Assembly: GCA_030562215.1 (NCBI GenBank)
Contig: JAUPFL010000002.1
Coordinates: forward strand, 1,054,001 to 1,118,000
DNA from: Peribacillus frigoritolerans
GTDB lineage: Bacteria; Bacillota; Bacilli; Bacillales; DSM-1321
DNA: 64,000 nt
Direction of reading: 5' to 3'
Below, one piece after another: positions 19,868-30,252 of the stretch. The notes under the pieces were generated by a model. It searched no databases. It saw nothing but the letters and a program-made list of their open reading frames with translations, and had not been told where the DNA came from. A program made the position numbers and the translations under genes. Numbering within the stretch: position 1 is the stretch's first letter; each line of letters starts with the position of its first letter.

Positions 19868-21976
19868 GTGTTATCTATTCCGGATGATAAAATTAGACCA
19901 TTCATAACTATAACAATTGATCAGCCTACATTTTCAGACCAAAAAATTCATGAGATACAGGAACCTTTCTTCTTTCTTATGAAGGAAAATCAAGTGTTTG
20001 CGTATATCCGCATGGATGACCTCCCGTTAAATGAAAAAATCACGACAGTCGATCAGCTTTTACAGTATGCTTTTTCGATTGATAATGTCTGTAAATTGCA
20101 CCCTAACATTTCCTTGCCGCATCTGTTTCAAATTATCGGTGAACCTATCGTACTGATAAAAACGGATGATGGCCTCCTAACCGGTTATGTAAAAAGGGAA
20201 GATGTATTAGCTGAATTATTCAAGCAGGACAGCAAACAAAATTTAGACCTGCTAAATGTTATATTAACCTCCATTCCCATGGGGATATTTGTTGCTGATA
20301 AAGAAAGAAATATCGTGAACTTCAATGAATCAGGCTTGAAGATGATAAAAAAGCCTTCTGAACAAGTCCTTAATGAACCTGCTGCGAACATCTTCAATAA
20401 GCAGCATATACATAGCGTGTTTGCCAGCGGGAGCAGTATTCTGAATCAGCTGGAGATTACTGATGTCATGAGTGTGCTTGTCGACTATAGCCCGATTCTG
20501 AACCATGAAAAAGAAGTCGAAGGCCTGATCATCATCGTTCAGGATTTACCGATGGTTGAGGAAATGGCCATGGAAATAGAATTGATAAAAAGCTCGAACA
20601 AAGACTTGAATGCCATTTTAGCGAATATCTATGATGAAATACTTGTAGTCAATCAAAAAGGAGAGCTGCTGCGCTATAGTGACAGCATCATCTCAGGTTT
20701 CTGGGGGAAGGATTTAAAAGATTATATCGGGAAGAATCTCTTGCAATTAGAAGATGAAGGGATTTTTAATCCTTCGGTCACCCGGTTAGTCCTTGAACAA
20801 AAAAAAGAAAGTATCAATTGTCCAAGATACTAAAATGAATAAGAAAGTCCTTTCCGTAGGCACCCCTGTGTTCAATGAAAAAGGGGATATAGATCGAATA
20901 GTCATTGCATCTAGGGATATAACGGAAACGACACAATTGAAATCGGAATTAAATGAAATGAGGAAAGAACTGGACTCTTTCAAAAAACAGGATCAATTTT
21001 ATAAAGAGTTGGTTTTTGCAAGTCCTAAAATGGAGCAGATAATCAGCCAAGTCAAGAAAATCGCACATTTTTCATCAACTGTATTAATCAATGGGGAGTC
21101 GGGAGTAGGTAAAGAAGTGATAGCTGAAGCCATTCATAAAATGGGCAGGCGATCTAAACAACCTTTCCTGAAGATAAATTGCGGGGCGATTCCGGAAAAC
21201 CTCCTTGAAAGTGAATTGTTTGGTTATACGAAGGGTTCCTTTACAGGAGCTGATAAAAATGGGAAGGTAGGATACTTTCAGCAGGCCAATAAAGGTGTTT
21301 TATTCCTTGATGAAGTGGGTGACATGCCCATACATCTGCAAGTGAAGCTGCTGAGGGTGCTCCAGGAACAGGAAGTGATTCCGATTGGCAGCACTACACC
21401 CATTTCCATTGATGTTCAAATTGTTGCGGCCACGAATAAGAGTCTGGAAAAAATGGTCGAGATGGGCACGTTCAGAGAAGATTTATTCTATCGATTGAAC
21501 GTCATACCCATTCATGTGCCCCCATTAAGGGAAAGGCCGGAGGATATACCGCCGCTAGCCTTTCATTTCCTCCAAAAATTGAATGAAAGGTATCAGCGGA
21601 ATTACCACTTTTCCCCGATGCATTAAATATACTGGAAGTCTATACCTGGCCAGGGAACATTCGTGAGTTGCAGAACATGATTGAAAGATTGGTCGTTTCT
21701 GCAGATGAAGAAATGATCGATGCTGACTTCATTCAAAGGTTCATACCTGTGGGCAGTGACTTTAAACAAACGAAACCCATCATTACGAGAATTCTCCCGC
21801 TGCAGGAAGCACAGGATCATGTTGAAGAGCAATTGATCATGCTTGCCATGAAACAGTATAAAACAACGACCAAAGCGGCTAAAGCGCTTGGGATAAGTCA
21901 ATCGTCAGTGAGCAGGAAGTATCAAAAAGTGTTAGCTGAACAGAGTAAGAAAATTGAAAAAATGCATTTTGAATAA
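19868..21976 (+). CDS. Sigma-54-dependent transcriptional activator, PAS/AAA+/Fis type (two frameshifts)
   Basis: Enhancer-binding protein, about 700 residues. Order: N-terminal region with CBS-like features (about 1-115), first PAS (about 125-230), second PAS (about 250-375), AAA+ sigma-54 interaction domain with Walker [10 protein letters not shown], the loop GSFTGA (in place of GAFTGA), Walker B LDEVGDMP and [15 protein letters not shown], then a Fis-type helix-turn-helix ([20 protein letters not shown]). Frame breaks: one extra A in the run near 20800-20808, and one missing C at 21613 (TTTTCCCCGAT). GTG 19868 follows AAAAGGAGAG. CAATTC-G-GAATTG at 19815-19827 may be an autoregulatory site. 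It lies between two genes with -24/-12 promoters, so it probably activates both in response to a small ligand sensed by the PAS part. Confidence 0.88.
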
Positions 21977-22024
21977 AAGCCGTTGCCGAGTGATAAAAAT
22001 CACTTGTCAACGGCTTTTATTTTT
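21974..22024 (+). terminator. Terminator after the activator gene
   Basis: Long hairpin AAAAGCCGTTG..AGTGAT / ATCACT..CAACGGCTTTT with TTTTT tail. Confidence 0.9.
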
Positions 22025-22065
22025 ATGAGAGCTTTTGGGAAGCTTTTTAATGATTTCCAAGGTTG

Positions 22066-22103
22066 TTTATGCAAAGTGAAATAACGATATGCACAATTGC
22101 ATA
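22066..22103 (+). promoter_or_regulatory. Candidate enhancer sites upstream of patA
   Basis: TTTATGCAAA at 22066-22075 is the exact reverse complement of TTTGCATAAA before the importer promoter. Palindrome TATGCA-CAAT-TGCATA at 22088-22103 repeats the TGCATA core. Both lie 50-90 bases upstream of the -24 element, the usual distance for sigma-54 activators. Confidence 0.5.
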
Positions 22104-22153
22104 GCTTTTAAGGGATTTATCAAAGAAAAGGCGATTTTATTGGTTAATTAACT

Positions 22154-22169
22154 TGGCATGGTTCTTGCT
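22154..22169 (+). promoter_or_regulatory. Sigma-54 (SigL) -24/-12 promoter of patA
   Basis: TGGCATGGTTCTTGCT matches the consensus TGGCAYRN4TTGCW at every fixed position. It is about 105 bases before the patA start codon. Confidence 0.88.
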
Positions 22170-22172
22170 TGA

Positions 22173-23648
<1,476 letters not shown>

Positions 23649-23661
23649 TTTAAGTGAGCAG

Positions 23662-23688
23662 AAAAACAGCCTTTGGGCTGTTTTTTTG
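23662..23688 (+). terminator. Terminator after patA
   Basis: AAAAACAGCC-TTT-GGGCTGTTTTT hairpin and T-run. Confidence 0.9.
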
Positions 23689-23703
23689 TTGTCTGGAGGT
23701 AGT

Positions 23704-23808
23704 ATGGGAATTACTTATATATTCCTCGTTATATTGCTGCACCTCAGAATTTTTTTAGCGAAAATGAGCAATGAAAACGGGAATTACACAGATTGGACAA
23801 GGATTTAA
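23704..23808 (+). CDS. Possible 34-residue membrane peptide
   Basis: ATG 23704 follows GGAGGT at 23695-23700. The product starts MGITYIFLVILLHLRIFLA, a single hydrophobic segment, then a polar tail. No family recognised. The good ribosome site and the position right behind the patA terminator and before yphE make it worth listing, but it may be chance. Confidence 0.2.
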   Translation: MGITYIFLVILLHLRIFLAKMSNENGNYTDWTRI

Positions 23809-23829
23809 TTCCTTTAACGTAATTTGGTA

Positions 23830-23838
23830 TGTTATAAT
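23830..23838 (+). promoter_or_regulatory. Extended -10 promoter of yphE-yphF
   Basis: TGTTATAAT is a perfect extended -10 element 29 bases before the yphE start; no good -35 is visible. Confidence 0.45.
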
Positions 23839-23866
23839 AATTTCTGGAAAAAGGAGTGATGAAGAT

Positions 23867-24064
23867 ATGACACCTGCTCTGCAAAAAATGTGGATATCCT
23901 TTATAGCTATGGGCTTTATGGTTATCTCAATATTTTTAATCTACTTAAGCCGCTATAAATTAAAAGGTTTTTGGAGAGTCTTGACAGCAATTATCGCATA
24001 CATACTTATGATTCTGGCCGGTTTGATCATCCTTATCGTTGTTCTTAGCGGGCCAACCACTTGA
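23867..24064 (+). CDS. yphE: YphE, DUF2768 small membrane protein
   Basis: 65 residues, MTPALQKMWISFIAMGFMV and a second hydrophobic helix (IAYILMILAGLIILIVVL), so two membrane spans with a short basic loop between. The size, topology and position before yphF and spoIVA match the DUF2768 protein YphE of B. subtilis. Function unknown. AAAGGAGTG at 23850-23858 is the ribosome site. It is followed by yphF after 16 bases, probably one transcript. Confidence 0.85.
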   Translation: MTPALQKMWISFIAMGFMVISIFLIYLSRYKLKGFWRVLTAIIAYILMILAGLIILIVVLSGPTT

Positions 24065-24080
24065 TAGGTGAGGAGAAATG

Positions 24081-24803
24081 ATGAGAAATTTTTTCAAAAT
24101 ATTATGTTTATTATGCATCTCTGTATCATTATCTGGCTGCTTATATCCGGAGAAGCAAAAAATGCAAAACCAACTGCCTTATAAAGAGCAAATACAATCC
24201 GTCCAAAGTGCAGTGGATCAATTTCAGAAAGATGAAGGCGGCATACTGCCCATAGTTACAAAAGATGCAGGTACACCGATTTATCAAAAATATGTCATAA
24301 AATTTTCTAAGATTTCGCCTAGGTATATGGCTGAACCGCCGGACAATGCCTTTGAATCAGGGGGCGTTTTTCAATACATCCTCGTTAATGTTGAAAAGGA
24401 CCCGACTGTAAAGCTGTTGGATGTCAGGATGGCCCAGAAGATTCAGGATGTTTCCTTGAGATTGACTGCTTATCAGCAAAGCAATGGATACCCGCCATTT
24501 AAGGAAAGGTTATCCGATAATGTCTTCACGCTTGATTATGAAAAAATGGGGCTGAAGGAAGCTCCGACGGTCACGAGTCCATTTTCACAAAAAGACTTAT
24601 ACCTTGTAGTCGATGGTCAAGGCAGCATTTTTGTTGATTATACCCCTGATTTACTTGAGGCATTGAAGAAGCATAAGGGGGAAATCAAGCAAGGTGAAGA
24701 TATCCGGGAACTGCTGGTGCAGAGTTCGGAGTTCGTCCCTGCCTATTCATTACCATATACAATTGATGAAAAAACAAAAACACCAATATTTCTTACAAAA
24801 TAG
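24081..24803 (+). CDS. yphF: Lipoprotein YphF
   Basis: About 240 residues with a lipoprotein signal: hydrophobic stretch then LSGC lipobox, so the mature protein starts at the Cys and is anchored outside the membrane. No catalytic motif. The gene between yphE and spoIVA in B. subtilis encodes a lipoprotein of the same size and unknown role. Two ATGs lie in tandem at 24078 and 24081; the second has the better distance to AGGAG at 24071-24075. Confidence 0.85.
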   Translation: MRNFFKILCLLCISVSLSGCLYPEKQKMQNQLPYKEQIQSVQSAVDQFQKDEGGILPIVTKDAGTPIYQKYVIKFSKISPRYMAEPPDNAFESGGVFQYILVNVEKDPTVKLLDVRMAQKIQDVSLRLTAYQQSNGYPPFKERLSDNVFTLDYEKMGLKEAPTVTSPFSQKDLYLVVDGQGSIFVDYTPDLLEALKKHKGEIKQGEDIRELLVQSSEFVPAYSLPYTIDEKTKTPIFLTK

Positions 24804-24805
24804 GC

Positions 24806-24855
24806 ATAACCCTTCTTCTGCAAAATATATTGTAGGGGAAGGGTTATTTCTTTTA
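24806..24855 (+). terminator. Terminator after yphF
   Basis: ATAACCCTTC / GAAGGGTTAT ten-base perfect arms, loop of 22, tail TTTCTTTT. Confidence 0.8.
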
Positions 24856-24939
24856 TCTTTATTTCATCTTACTTTTAAAATAACAACCCTTATATAAAAA
24901 TTTCTGGTGGAGGAAGGGATTGAACCAGGGAAATAAATG

Positions 24940-24969
24940 GAATAAATTTTTAGGACAACATCATAGATA
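24940..24969 (+). promoter_or_regulatory. Putative SigE promoter of spoIVA
   Basis: GAATAAAT at 24940-24947 and CATAGATA at 24962-24969 with a 14-base spacer resemble the SigE consensus (GHATANNT, CATACAHT). spoIVA is a known SigE gene in B. subtilis. Confidence 0.5.
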
Positions 24970-25036
24970 TATATTGTCCTAAATAAATGCAAATGGATAA
25001 ACGAAATCCCAAAACTCTAATTCGGGAGGGGATACC

Positions 25037-26515
25037 TTGGAAAAGGTAGATATTTTTAAAGATATAGCTGAACGGACCGGTGGCGATATATACTTGGGGG
25101 TGGTCGGTGCCGTCAGGACTGGTAAATCCACATTTATTAAAAAATTCATGGAACTGGTCGTCATTCCGAATATACCGTCAGAGGCGGACCGTGCCAGGGC
25201 ACAGGATGAACTGCCTCAAAGTGCTGCCGGAAAGACGATCATGACGACGGAACCCAAATTCGTACCGAACCAGGCAGCATCGATTCAAGTAGCTGAAGGT
25301 CTCGACGTGAACATCCGTTTAGTCGATTGTGTCGGTTATACAATACCCGGGGCAAAAGGGTATGAAGATGAAAATGGTCCCCGCATGATTCACACGCCTT
25401 GGTATGAAGAGCCGATTCCGTTCAATGAAGCTGCAGAGATCGGTACTCGCAAAGTAATTCAGGATCATTCCACATTAGGCGTAGTCGTTACGACGGATGG
25501 GTCGATAGGAGAAATCCCGCGAAGTGATTATTTAGAGGCCGAGGAAAGGGTCGTCGAAGAATTGAAGGAGGTTGGCAAGCCGTTTATCATGATTGTCAAT
25601 TCCGTTCAGCCTCACCACCCGAATACGGTAGCACTGAGGGAATCCTTGCAGGAAAAGTATGATATCCCCGTATTGGCCATGAGTGTCGAAGGAATGCGGG
25701 AATCGGATGTTTATAGCGTACTGCGCGAGGCCCTGTACGAATTCCCTGTTCTCGAGGTCAATGTTAATCTCCCGAGCTGGGTAATGGTTCTGCGGGAGGA
25801 TCATTGGTTAAGGGAAAGTTACCAGGAAGCGGTTAAAGAGACCGTCAAGGACATTAAACGATTGAGGGATGTTGATCGTGTAGTCGGTCATTTCAATGAA
25901 TTCGAGTTCATTGACCGTGCCGCTCTTGCAGGCATTGAGATGGGGCAGGGCGTTGCAGAAATAGACCTATATGCCCCTGATGAACTCTATGATGATATTC
26001 TGAAGGAAATTGTAGGTGTAGAGATTCGGGGCAAGGATCATCTGCTATCTTTGATGCAGGACTTTGCGTATGCGAAAGCAGAATATGATCAGGTGGCCGA
26101 TGCGTTGAGGATGGTTAAACAAACTGGATATGGTGTCGCAGCCCCATCCCTTAACGATATGAGTCTTGATGAACCGGAAATCATCCGTCAGGGGGCCAGA
26201 TTCGGTGTCAGGCTAAAAGCAGTGGCTCCTTCCATCCATATGATCAAGGTCGATGTCGAATCCGAATTCTCGCCAATCATCGGTACGGAAAAGCAAAGTG
26301 AGGAATTAGTCCGGTATCTGATGCAGGATTTCGAAGACAATCCACTTTCCATTTGGAACTCCGATATTTTTGGAAGAAGCCTAAGTTCTTACGTTAGGGA
26401 AGGCATACAGGTGAAATTAGCGATGATGCCAGACAATGCGCGCTATAAATTGAAAGAAACACTGGAGAGGATTATTAATGAGGGCAGTGGCGGATTGATT
26501 GCCATCATCTTATAG
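25037..26515 (+). CDS. spoIVA: Spore coat morphogenetic ATPase SpoIVA
   Basis: Polymerises on the forespore surface by ATP hydrolysis to form the coat basement layer. 492 residues, the family length. N-terminal ATPase with Walker A GAVRTGKST at about 25-33 and Walker B-like LVDCVGY at about 95; the TRAFAC-like core is followed by middle and C-terminal domains, ending in the hydrophobic GSGGLIAIIL that helps anchor to SpoVM. Start is TTG 25037 with GGGAGGGG at 25024-25031. Intact. Confidence 0.97.
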   Translation: MEKVDIFKDIAERTGGDIYLGVVGAVRTGKSTFIKKFMELVVIPNIPSEADRARAQDELPQSAAGKTIMTTEPKFVPNQAASIQVAEGLDVNIRLVDCVGYTIPGAKGYEDENGPRMIHTPWYEEPIPFNEAAEIGTRKVIQDHSTLGVVVTTDGSIGEIPRSDYLEAEERVVEELKEVGKPFIMIVNSVQPHHPNTVALRESLQEKYDIPVLAMSVEGMRESDVYSVLREALYEFPVLEVNVNLPSWVMVLREDHWLRESYQEAVKETVKDIKRLRDVDRVVGHFNEFEFIDRAALAGIEMGQGVAEIDLYAPDELYDDILKEIVGVEIRGKDHLLSLMQDFAYAKAEYDQVADALRMVKQTGYGVAAPSLNDMSLDEPEIIRQGARFGVRLKAVAPSIHMIKVDVESEFSPIIGTEKQSEELVRYLMQDFEDNPLSIWNSDIFGRSLSSYVREGIQVKLAMMPDNARYKLKETLERIINEGSGGLIAIIL

Positions 26516-26531
26516 AAAACGTTTAAGGCTG

Positions 26532-26561
26532 GACCAACTCCATTTATGGATTGGTCTTTTT
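26532..26561 (+). terminator. Terminator after spoIVA
   Basis: GACCAA-TCC / GGA-TTGGTC hairpin and TTTTT. Confidence 0.85.
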
Positions 26562-26789
26562 ACATGGAAGAAACGCAGGATCGCAAGAAAAATATCATTT
26601 ATGGACGCTAATATTTGAAATAATCTCCTGTTTTTTAGTATAATCTTGAAAAAACCCTGTGGTTAAGCGATTTTCAGCAATATAATAAGTTTAATTTCTA
26701 TAAAAAAGGGAAATGATGAATAGCGAAAGACAAAATTTATAATATATACAATTATTAATGAAAAGATTCCCATTATTTTTTGAATTCCC

Positions 26790-26817
26790 TTGCTAAGCTT
26801 ATAGGATTTGTGATAAT
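26790..26817 (+). promoter_or_regulatory. Promoter of hbs
   Basis: TTGCTA at 26790-26795, 16-base spacer, extended -10 TGTGATAAT ending at 26817. It would give an untranslated leader of about 190 bases before hbs. The rest of the 26562-26789 interval is AT-rich with no gene. Confidence 0.6.
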
Positions 26818-26905
26818 CTACATACAGAAAACGCGTTATAACAGCGATTTCAACCTATTTATAAATTTTCGGATGAATTATTTGGAAATTAAACCGGCTT
26901 GGTAA

Positions 26906-26922
26906 TCCCTGATTATCAGGGA
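26906..26922 (+). promoter_or_regulatory. Hairpin in the hbs leader
   Basis: TCCCTGA-TTA-TCAGGGA is a perfect stem with a 3-base loop, followed six bases later by TTTTTT. It may be an attenuator or an mRNA-stabilising structure. A second palindrome, CACTAT-T-ATAGTG, follows at 26956-26968. Confidence 0.5.
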
Positions 26923-27018
26923 ATGAAATTTTTTCGACCGAAACTAATATCAAATCACTATTATAGTGTTGTAATAATGATTTTTTATAAAGATTCCTTT
27001 TGGGAGGAGGTGAATGGC

Positions 27019-27291
27019 ATGAACAAAACAGAATTAATTAATGAAGTTGTTACAGCAACTGAAATTTCTAAGAAAGACGCCACAAAAGCTGTTGATGCTG
27101 TTTTTGATACAATCTTAGAAGCTCTAAAAAACGGTGATAAAGTCCAATTGATTGGTTTTGGTAACTTTGAAGTTCGTGAACGTGCGGCTCGTAAAGGCCG
27201 TAACCCACAAACTGGTGACGAAATCGAAATTGCAGCTAGCAAAGTGCCAGCTTTCAAACCCGGTAAAGCGCTGAAAGATGCAGTGAAGTAA
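27019..27291 (+). CDS. hbs: DNA-binding protein HU (HBsu)
   Basis: The main nucleoid protein, essential in B. subtilis. 90 residues: helical dimer base [20 protein letters not shown], then the DNA-binding beta arm with [21 protein letters not shown] (starting at about residue 46) and the C-terminal [12 protein letters not shown]. The ribosome site GGGAGGAGGTG at 27002-27012 is unusually strong. In B. subtilis the strong ribosome site of hbs mRNA is known to shield it from RNase J1, and the same design is visible here. An in-frame upstream start at 26899 would add 40 unrelated residues and is rejected. Confidence 0.97.
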   Translation: MNKTELINEVVTATEISKKDATKAVDAVFDTILEALKNGDKVQLIGFGNFEVRERAARKGRNPQTGDEIEIAASKVPAFKPGKALKDAVK

Positions 27292-27320
27292 TTCTACCAT
27301 TACATACGGGTGCTTAACCG

Positions 27321-27353
27321 AAAAGGGCCGCGTGAAAACGCGGCCCTTTTTTT
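27321..27353 (+). terminator. Terminator after hbs
   Basis: AAAAGGGCCGCG-TGAAAA-CGCGGCCCTTTT followed by TTT; very stable. Confidence 0.95.
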
Positions 27354-27436
27354 GCTTCTTAATTTCCATCTGTGATAATATAAAAGACAGTGAATATTTT
27401 AGAACGCTTCAGATGGTAAATCTGTCACAAGGAAAT

Positions 27437-27521
27437 AACCATTCGAAACCGTTTCCGGCGAAACTGCCTTTAATGGGCTTCAATCTATGGGGTAATGGTT
27501 CGCTTTGATAATTGCAATTAT
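27437..27521 (+). promoter_or_regulatory. Structured leader upstream of folE (unassigned)
   Basis: AACCATT (27437-27443) can pair with AATGGTT (27494-27500), enclosing GTTTC-CGGC-GAAAC (27451-27464) and GCC/GGC arms. The palindrome ATAATTGCAATTAT follows at 27508-27521. A -10-like GATAAT lies upstream at 27374. No riboswitch class that I can recognise. Confidence 0.35.
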
Positions 27522-27597
27522 GGATTTCCGGGTGCAACGCGCTTTGGTTTTTTTATCTGAATACATAATATTATTGATTTTTTAGGAGGTACAAATA

Positions 27598-28163
27598 ATG
27601 GCTAATGTTGATCATGCCAAATTAGAAGAAGCGGTTAAAATGCTTCTCGAGGCTGTAGGGGAAGACCCGACGAGGGAAGGACTGCTGGATACTCCTGCCC
27701 GTGTAGCCAGAATGTATGAAGAAATTTTTTCTGGACTTAACCAAGATCCTAAGGAATATTTCGATACTGTTTTTGGAGAGGACCATGAAGAACTCGTACT
27801 AGTAAAGGATATTCCGTTTTACTCGGTATGTGAACATCATTTAGTCCCTTTTTACGGGAAAGCCCATGTAGCATATATTCCGAAAAACGGAAAAGTGACT
27901 GGCTTAAGTAAATTGGCACGGGCGGTTGAGGCTGTATCGAAGCGTCCGCAACTTCAAGAGCGTATCACTTCTACTGTTGCAGACTCGATAATGGAAAAGC
28001 TCGAGCCTCATGGTGTAATGGTTGTAGTAGAGGCTGAACATATGTGCATGACCATGCGAGGTGTAAAAAACCCGGATCTAAAACAGTGACTTCAGCTGTA
28101 AGGGGAACGTTTGCGAAAGATCATCGTACTAGAGCTGAAGTTCTGGCGTTCATTAAAGACTAA
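27598..28163 (+). CDS. folE: GTP cyclohydrolase I (one frameshift near the 3' end)
   Basis: First step of folate (dihydroneopterin) synthesis; B. subtilis name mtrA or folE. Zinc site in [20 protein letters not shown] (Cys and His, about 71-90), [11 protein letters not shown] at about 101, and the second Cys in [10 protein letters not shown] at about 141. A missing base at about 28078 (CCCGGATC for CCCGGGATC) ends the frame early. The corrected tail is [16 protein letters not shown] and the stop is at 28161, giving about 188 residues, the normal length. AGGAGGT at 27585-27591. mtrB follows after 20 bases, as in the B. subtilis mtrAB operon. Confidence 0.93.
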
Positions 28164-28183
28164 GGACATGGGGGCAGGAAAAA

Positions 28184-28431
28184 ATGAATGAAAAAAGATT
28201 CTGAATGATTTTATCGTAATCAAAGCCATTGAGGATAGTGTGAATGTCATCGGGTTGACAAGGGGAACGGACACCAAGTTTCATCACTCCGAAAAACTGG
28301 ACTCAGGAGAGGTGATGATCGCACAATTCACGGAGCATACCTCGGCAATTAAAATCAGGGGCCATGCAAAGGTCTATACTCCATTCGGAGAGATAGAAAG
28401 TGATTCCAAAAAGAATTCACCTGACAAATGA
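28184..28431 (+). CDS. mtrB: trp RNA-binding attenuation protein TRAP (one frameshift)
   Basis: Forms an 11-mer ring that, with bound tryptophan, wraps (G/U)AG repeats in trp mRNA and stops its expression. About 82 residues. A base is missing in the A-run 28190-28196; correct reading [19 protein letters not shown] then joins [22 protein letters not shown]-binding residues are visible: Lys in TKFHHSEK and Lys/Arg in AIKIRG (the K37, K56, R58 equivalents). The tail after the ring core is longer and more charged than in B. subtilis. No trp operon lies in this window, so its target is elsewhere. Confidence 0.92.
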
Positions 28432-28594
28432 TAGCTTCTCAATGCTTGGTTAATTAGTAAATCAATCATCTGATATCGCGTTTAACAAGCTGTAAATTTC
28501 CCGCATCCATTTTTTGAAGAGCAAAAGTCGATGATTTCCTTATTTTTGGAAGTTTCATTTTATAAACGTTGACCATTTCATCTGATTGTTTTTA

Positions 28595-28603
28595 TGGTAT
28601 AAT
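28595..28603 (+). promoter_or_regulatory. Extended -10 promoter of hepS-menG-hepT
   Basis: TGGTATAAT extended -10, about 75 bases before hepS. TTGACC at 28569 is too far upstream to be its -35. Confidence 0.45.
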
Positions 28604-28677
28604 AATGTGTATTTTACACAGACAGAAACCAATATGTATGAAAAAATTATCTTTCGGGGATGCAAGGGTGATCTCAA

Positions 28678-29504
28678 TTGTTAAACATAACGGACGACAT
28701 AAGGCAATTAAAACGATTAATAGAAACGAAAGCTCAACATCCATATTTATTGAAGTATATACAAAAGCCAAGCTTGGACGAAGATAAACTGATATTGCTT
28801 TGGGGATTGTTTAACGATTTGGACGTTAAAAGCGAAAAACGGAATCAATACATCATTTCAACCATGTTAGTGCAAATAGCTCTGGATACCCATGAAATCG
28901 TCTCGAATTCGGGTGAAGGGATCGAGTCACCCGAGGTATTGAAAAATCGTCAATTACAAGTGCTTGCCGGTGATTACTATAGTGGCTTATATTATCAAGG
29001 GCTTGCCAGTGTAGGTAATGTTGATATGATCCGAATACTTTCAAGTGCGATAAAAAAATAAATGATAATAAAATCATTCTTTACCAACAAGGGTCCATTC
29101 ATGATGTACCAACGCTTTTAATGACGGTAAAAGCGATCGAGGCTTCACTTATTCATAAACTGGCGGATTACTATAATGAGCCTGCCTGGATAGAAATATC
29201 GGAAGACCTGCTGCTTTTAAAACGGTTGCATGCCGAGAAGAGCAGTTATATGAAGTCGGGGCAATCAATAGTTTTTGATGCCCTAAGGGAAATGCCTTTT
29301 GATGACTCGATTGGTGGGGATATTCCCATTTCGGAAAAGGAAGAGCAGGTACGCACCCAATTCGACAAGTGCCTGAGGGATGCCAGGCAATCCGTAGAGC
29401 GCTCGATGCGGAAGCTGGCAAAGTTGGATGATGAACTACTGGAAAGAGTGAAGTCCATCTTGGAACAAACAGAGAGTATTAATTCATATGTGAAAGAAGG
29501 GTGA
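28678..29504 (+). CDS. hepS: Heptaprenyl diphosphate synthase component I (one frameshift)
   Basis: Small regulatory subunit that works with HepT to make the C35 chain of menaquinone-7. Divergent, helical, no DDxxD motif, as expected for component I. It starts at TTG 28678 behind AAGGGTG and has the typical start DDIRQLKRLIETKAQHPYL. One A is missing in the run at 29051-29057; the corrected frame reads AIKKINDNKIILYQQGSIHD and continues to 29504 (about 275 residues). The order hepS-menG-hepT is the same as the gerC operon of B. subtilis. Confidence 0.88.
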
Positions 29505-29507
29505 ATC

Positions 29508-30218
29508 ATGGAGCAGTCTAAAGAGCAAAAAGTTCATCATGTCTTTGAAAAGATTTACGGAAATTATGACAAGATGAATTCCCTCATCAGCTTTAAACAG
29601 CATCTTAAATGGCGGAAGGCTACAATGGCCATCATGAATGTCCCAAAAGGCGCCCATGCACTGGATGTATGCTGTGGAACAGCGGACTGGACCATTGCCC
29701 TTGCTAATGAAGTCGGACCAGAAGGAAAGGTTGTTGGTCTGGATTTTAGTAAAAACATGCTGAAAATCGGCGAACAAAAGGTGAAGGAACTCAATCTGGA
29801 TCAAATTTCCCTAATGCATGGGAATGCAATGGAACTTCCTTTTGAGGATAATAGCTTTGACTATGTCACGATCGGTTTCGGGCTGCGGAATGTCCCTGAT
29901 TACATGAAAGTGCTTAAAGAGTTAAACCGTGTAGCCAAGCCGGGTGGTATGGTCGTTTGCCTGGATACGTCACAGCCAACGATGCTAGGCTTTAAACAGG
30001 GCTATTATTTTTATTTCCGTTTCATCATGCCCATGTTCGGCAAATTATTCGCAAAAAGCTATAGTGAATACTCATGGCTGCAGGAATCAGCTCGAGATTT
30101 CCCAGGCATGAAAAAGCTTGAAAACATGTTTAAGCAGGCAGGAATGGAAAATGTCAGTTATAAAGCCCATTTCGGTGGGGTAGCAGCAACACATTTCGGG
30201 TACAAGCCTTCAAAATAA
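29508..30218 (+). CDS. menG: Demethylmenaquinone methyltransferase
   Basis: SAM-dependent methylation of demethylmenaquinone, the last step of menaquinone synthesis (UbiE/MenG family). 236 residues. SAM motif [17 protein letters not shown] at about 50-65; post [15 protein letters not shown] at about 73; [20 protein letters not shown] at about 123-142; [13 protein letters not shown] near the end. Ribosome site AGAAGGG before ATG 29508. Starts three bases after hepS stops, so it is coupled. Intact. Confidence 0.95.
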   Translation: MEQSKEQKVHHVFEKIYGNYDKMNSLISFKQHLKWRKATMAIMNVPKGAHALDVCCGTADWTIALANEVGPEGKVVGLDFSKNMLKIGEQKVKELNLDQISLMHGNAMELPFEDNSFDYVTIGFGLRNVPDYMKVLKELNRVAKPGGMVVCLDTSQPTMLGFKQGYYFYFRFIMPMFGKLFAKSYSEYSWLQESARDFPGMKKLENMFKQAGMENVSYKAHFGGVAATHFGYKPSK

Positions 30219-30252
30219 GCAGAATAGCAATGGACAAAGCTGGGTGGAATGT

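Noticed and set aside
20785..20985. Separate short regulator genes at the sigma-54 activator locus
   Set aside because: The three frames carry consecutive parts of one PAS/AAA+/Fis protein joined by single-base errors.
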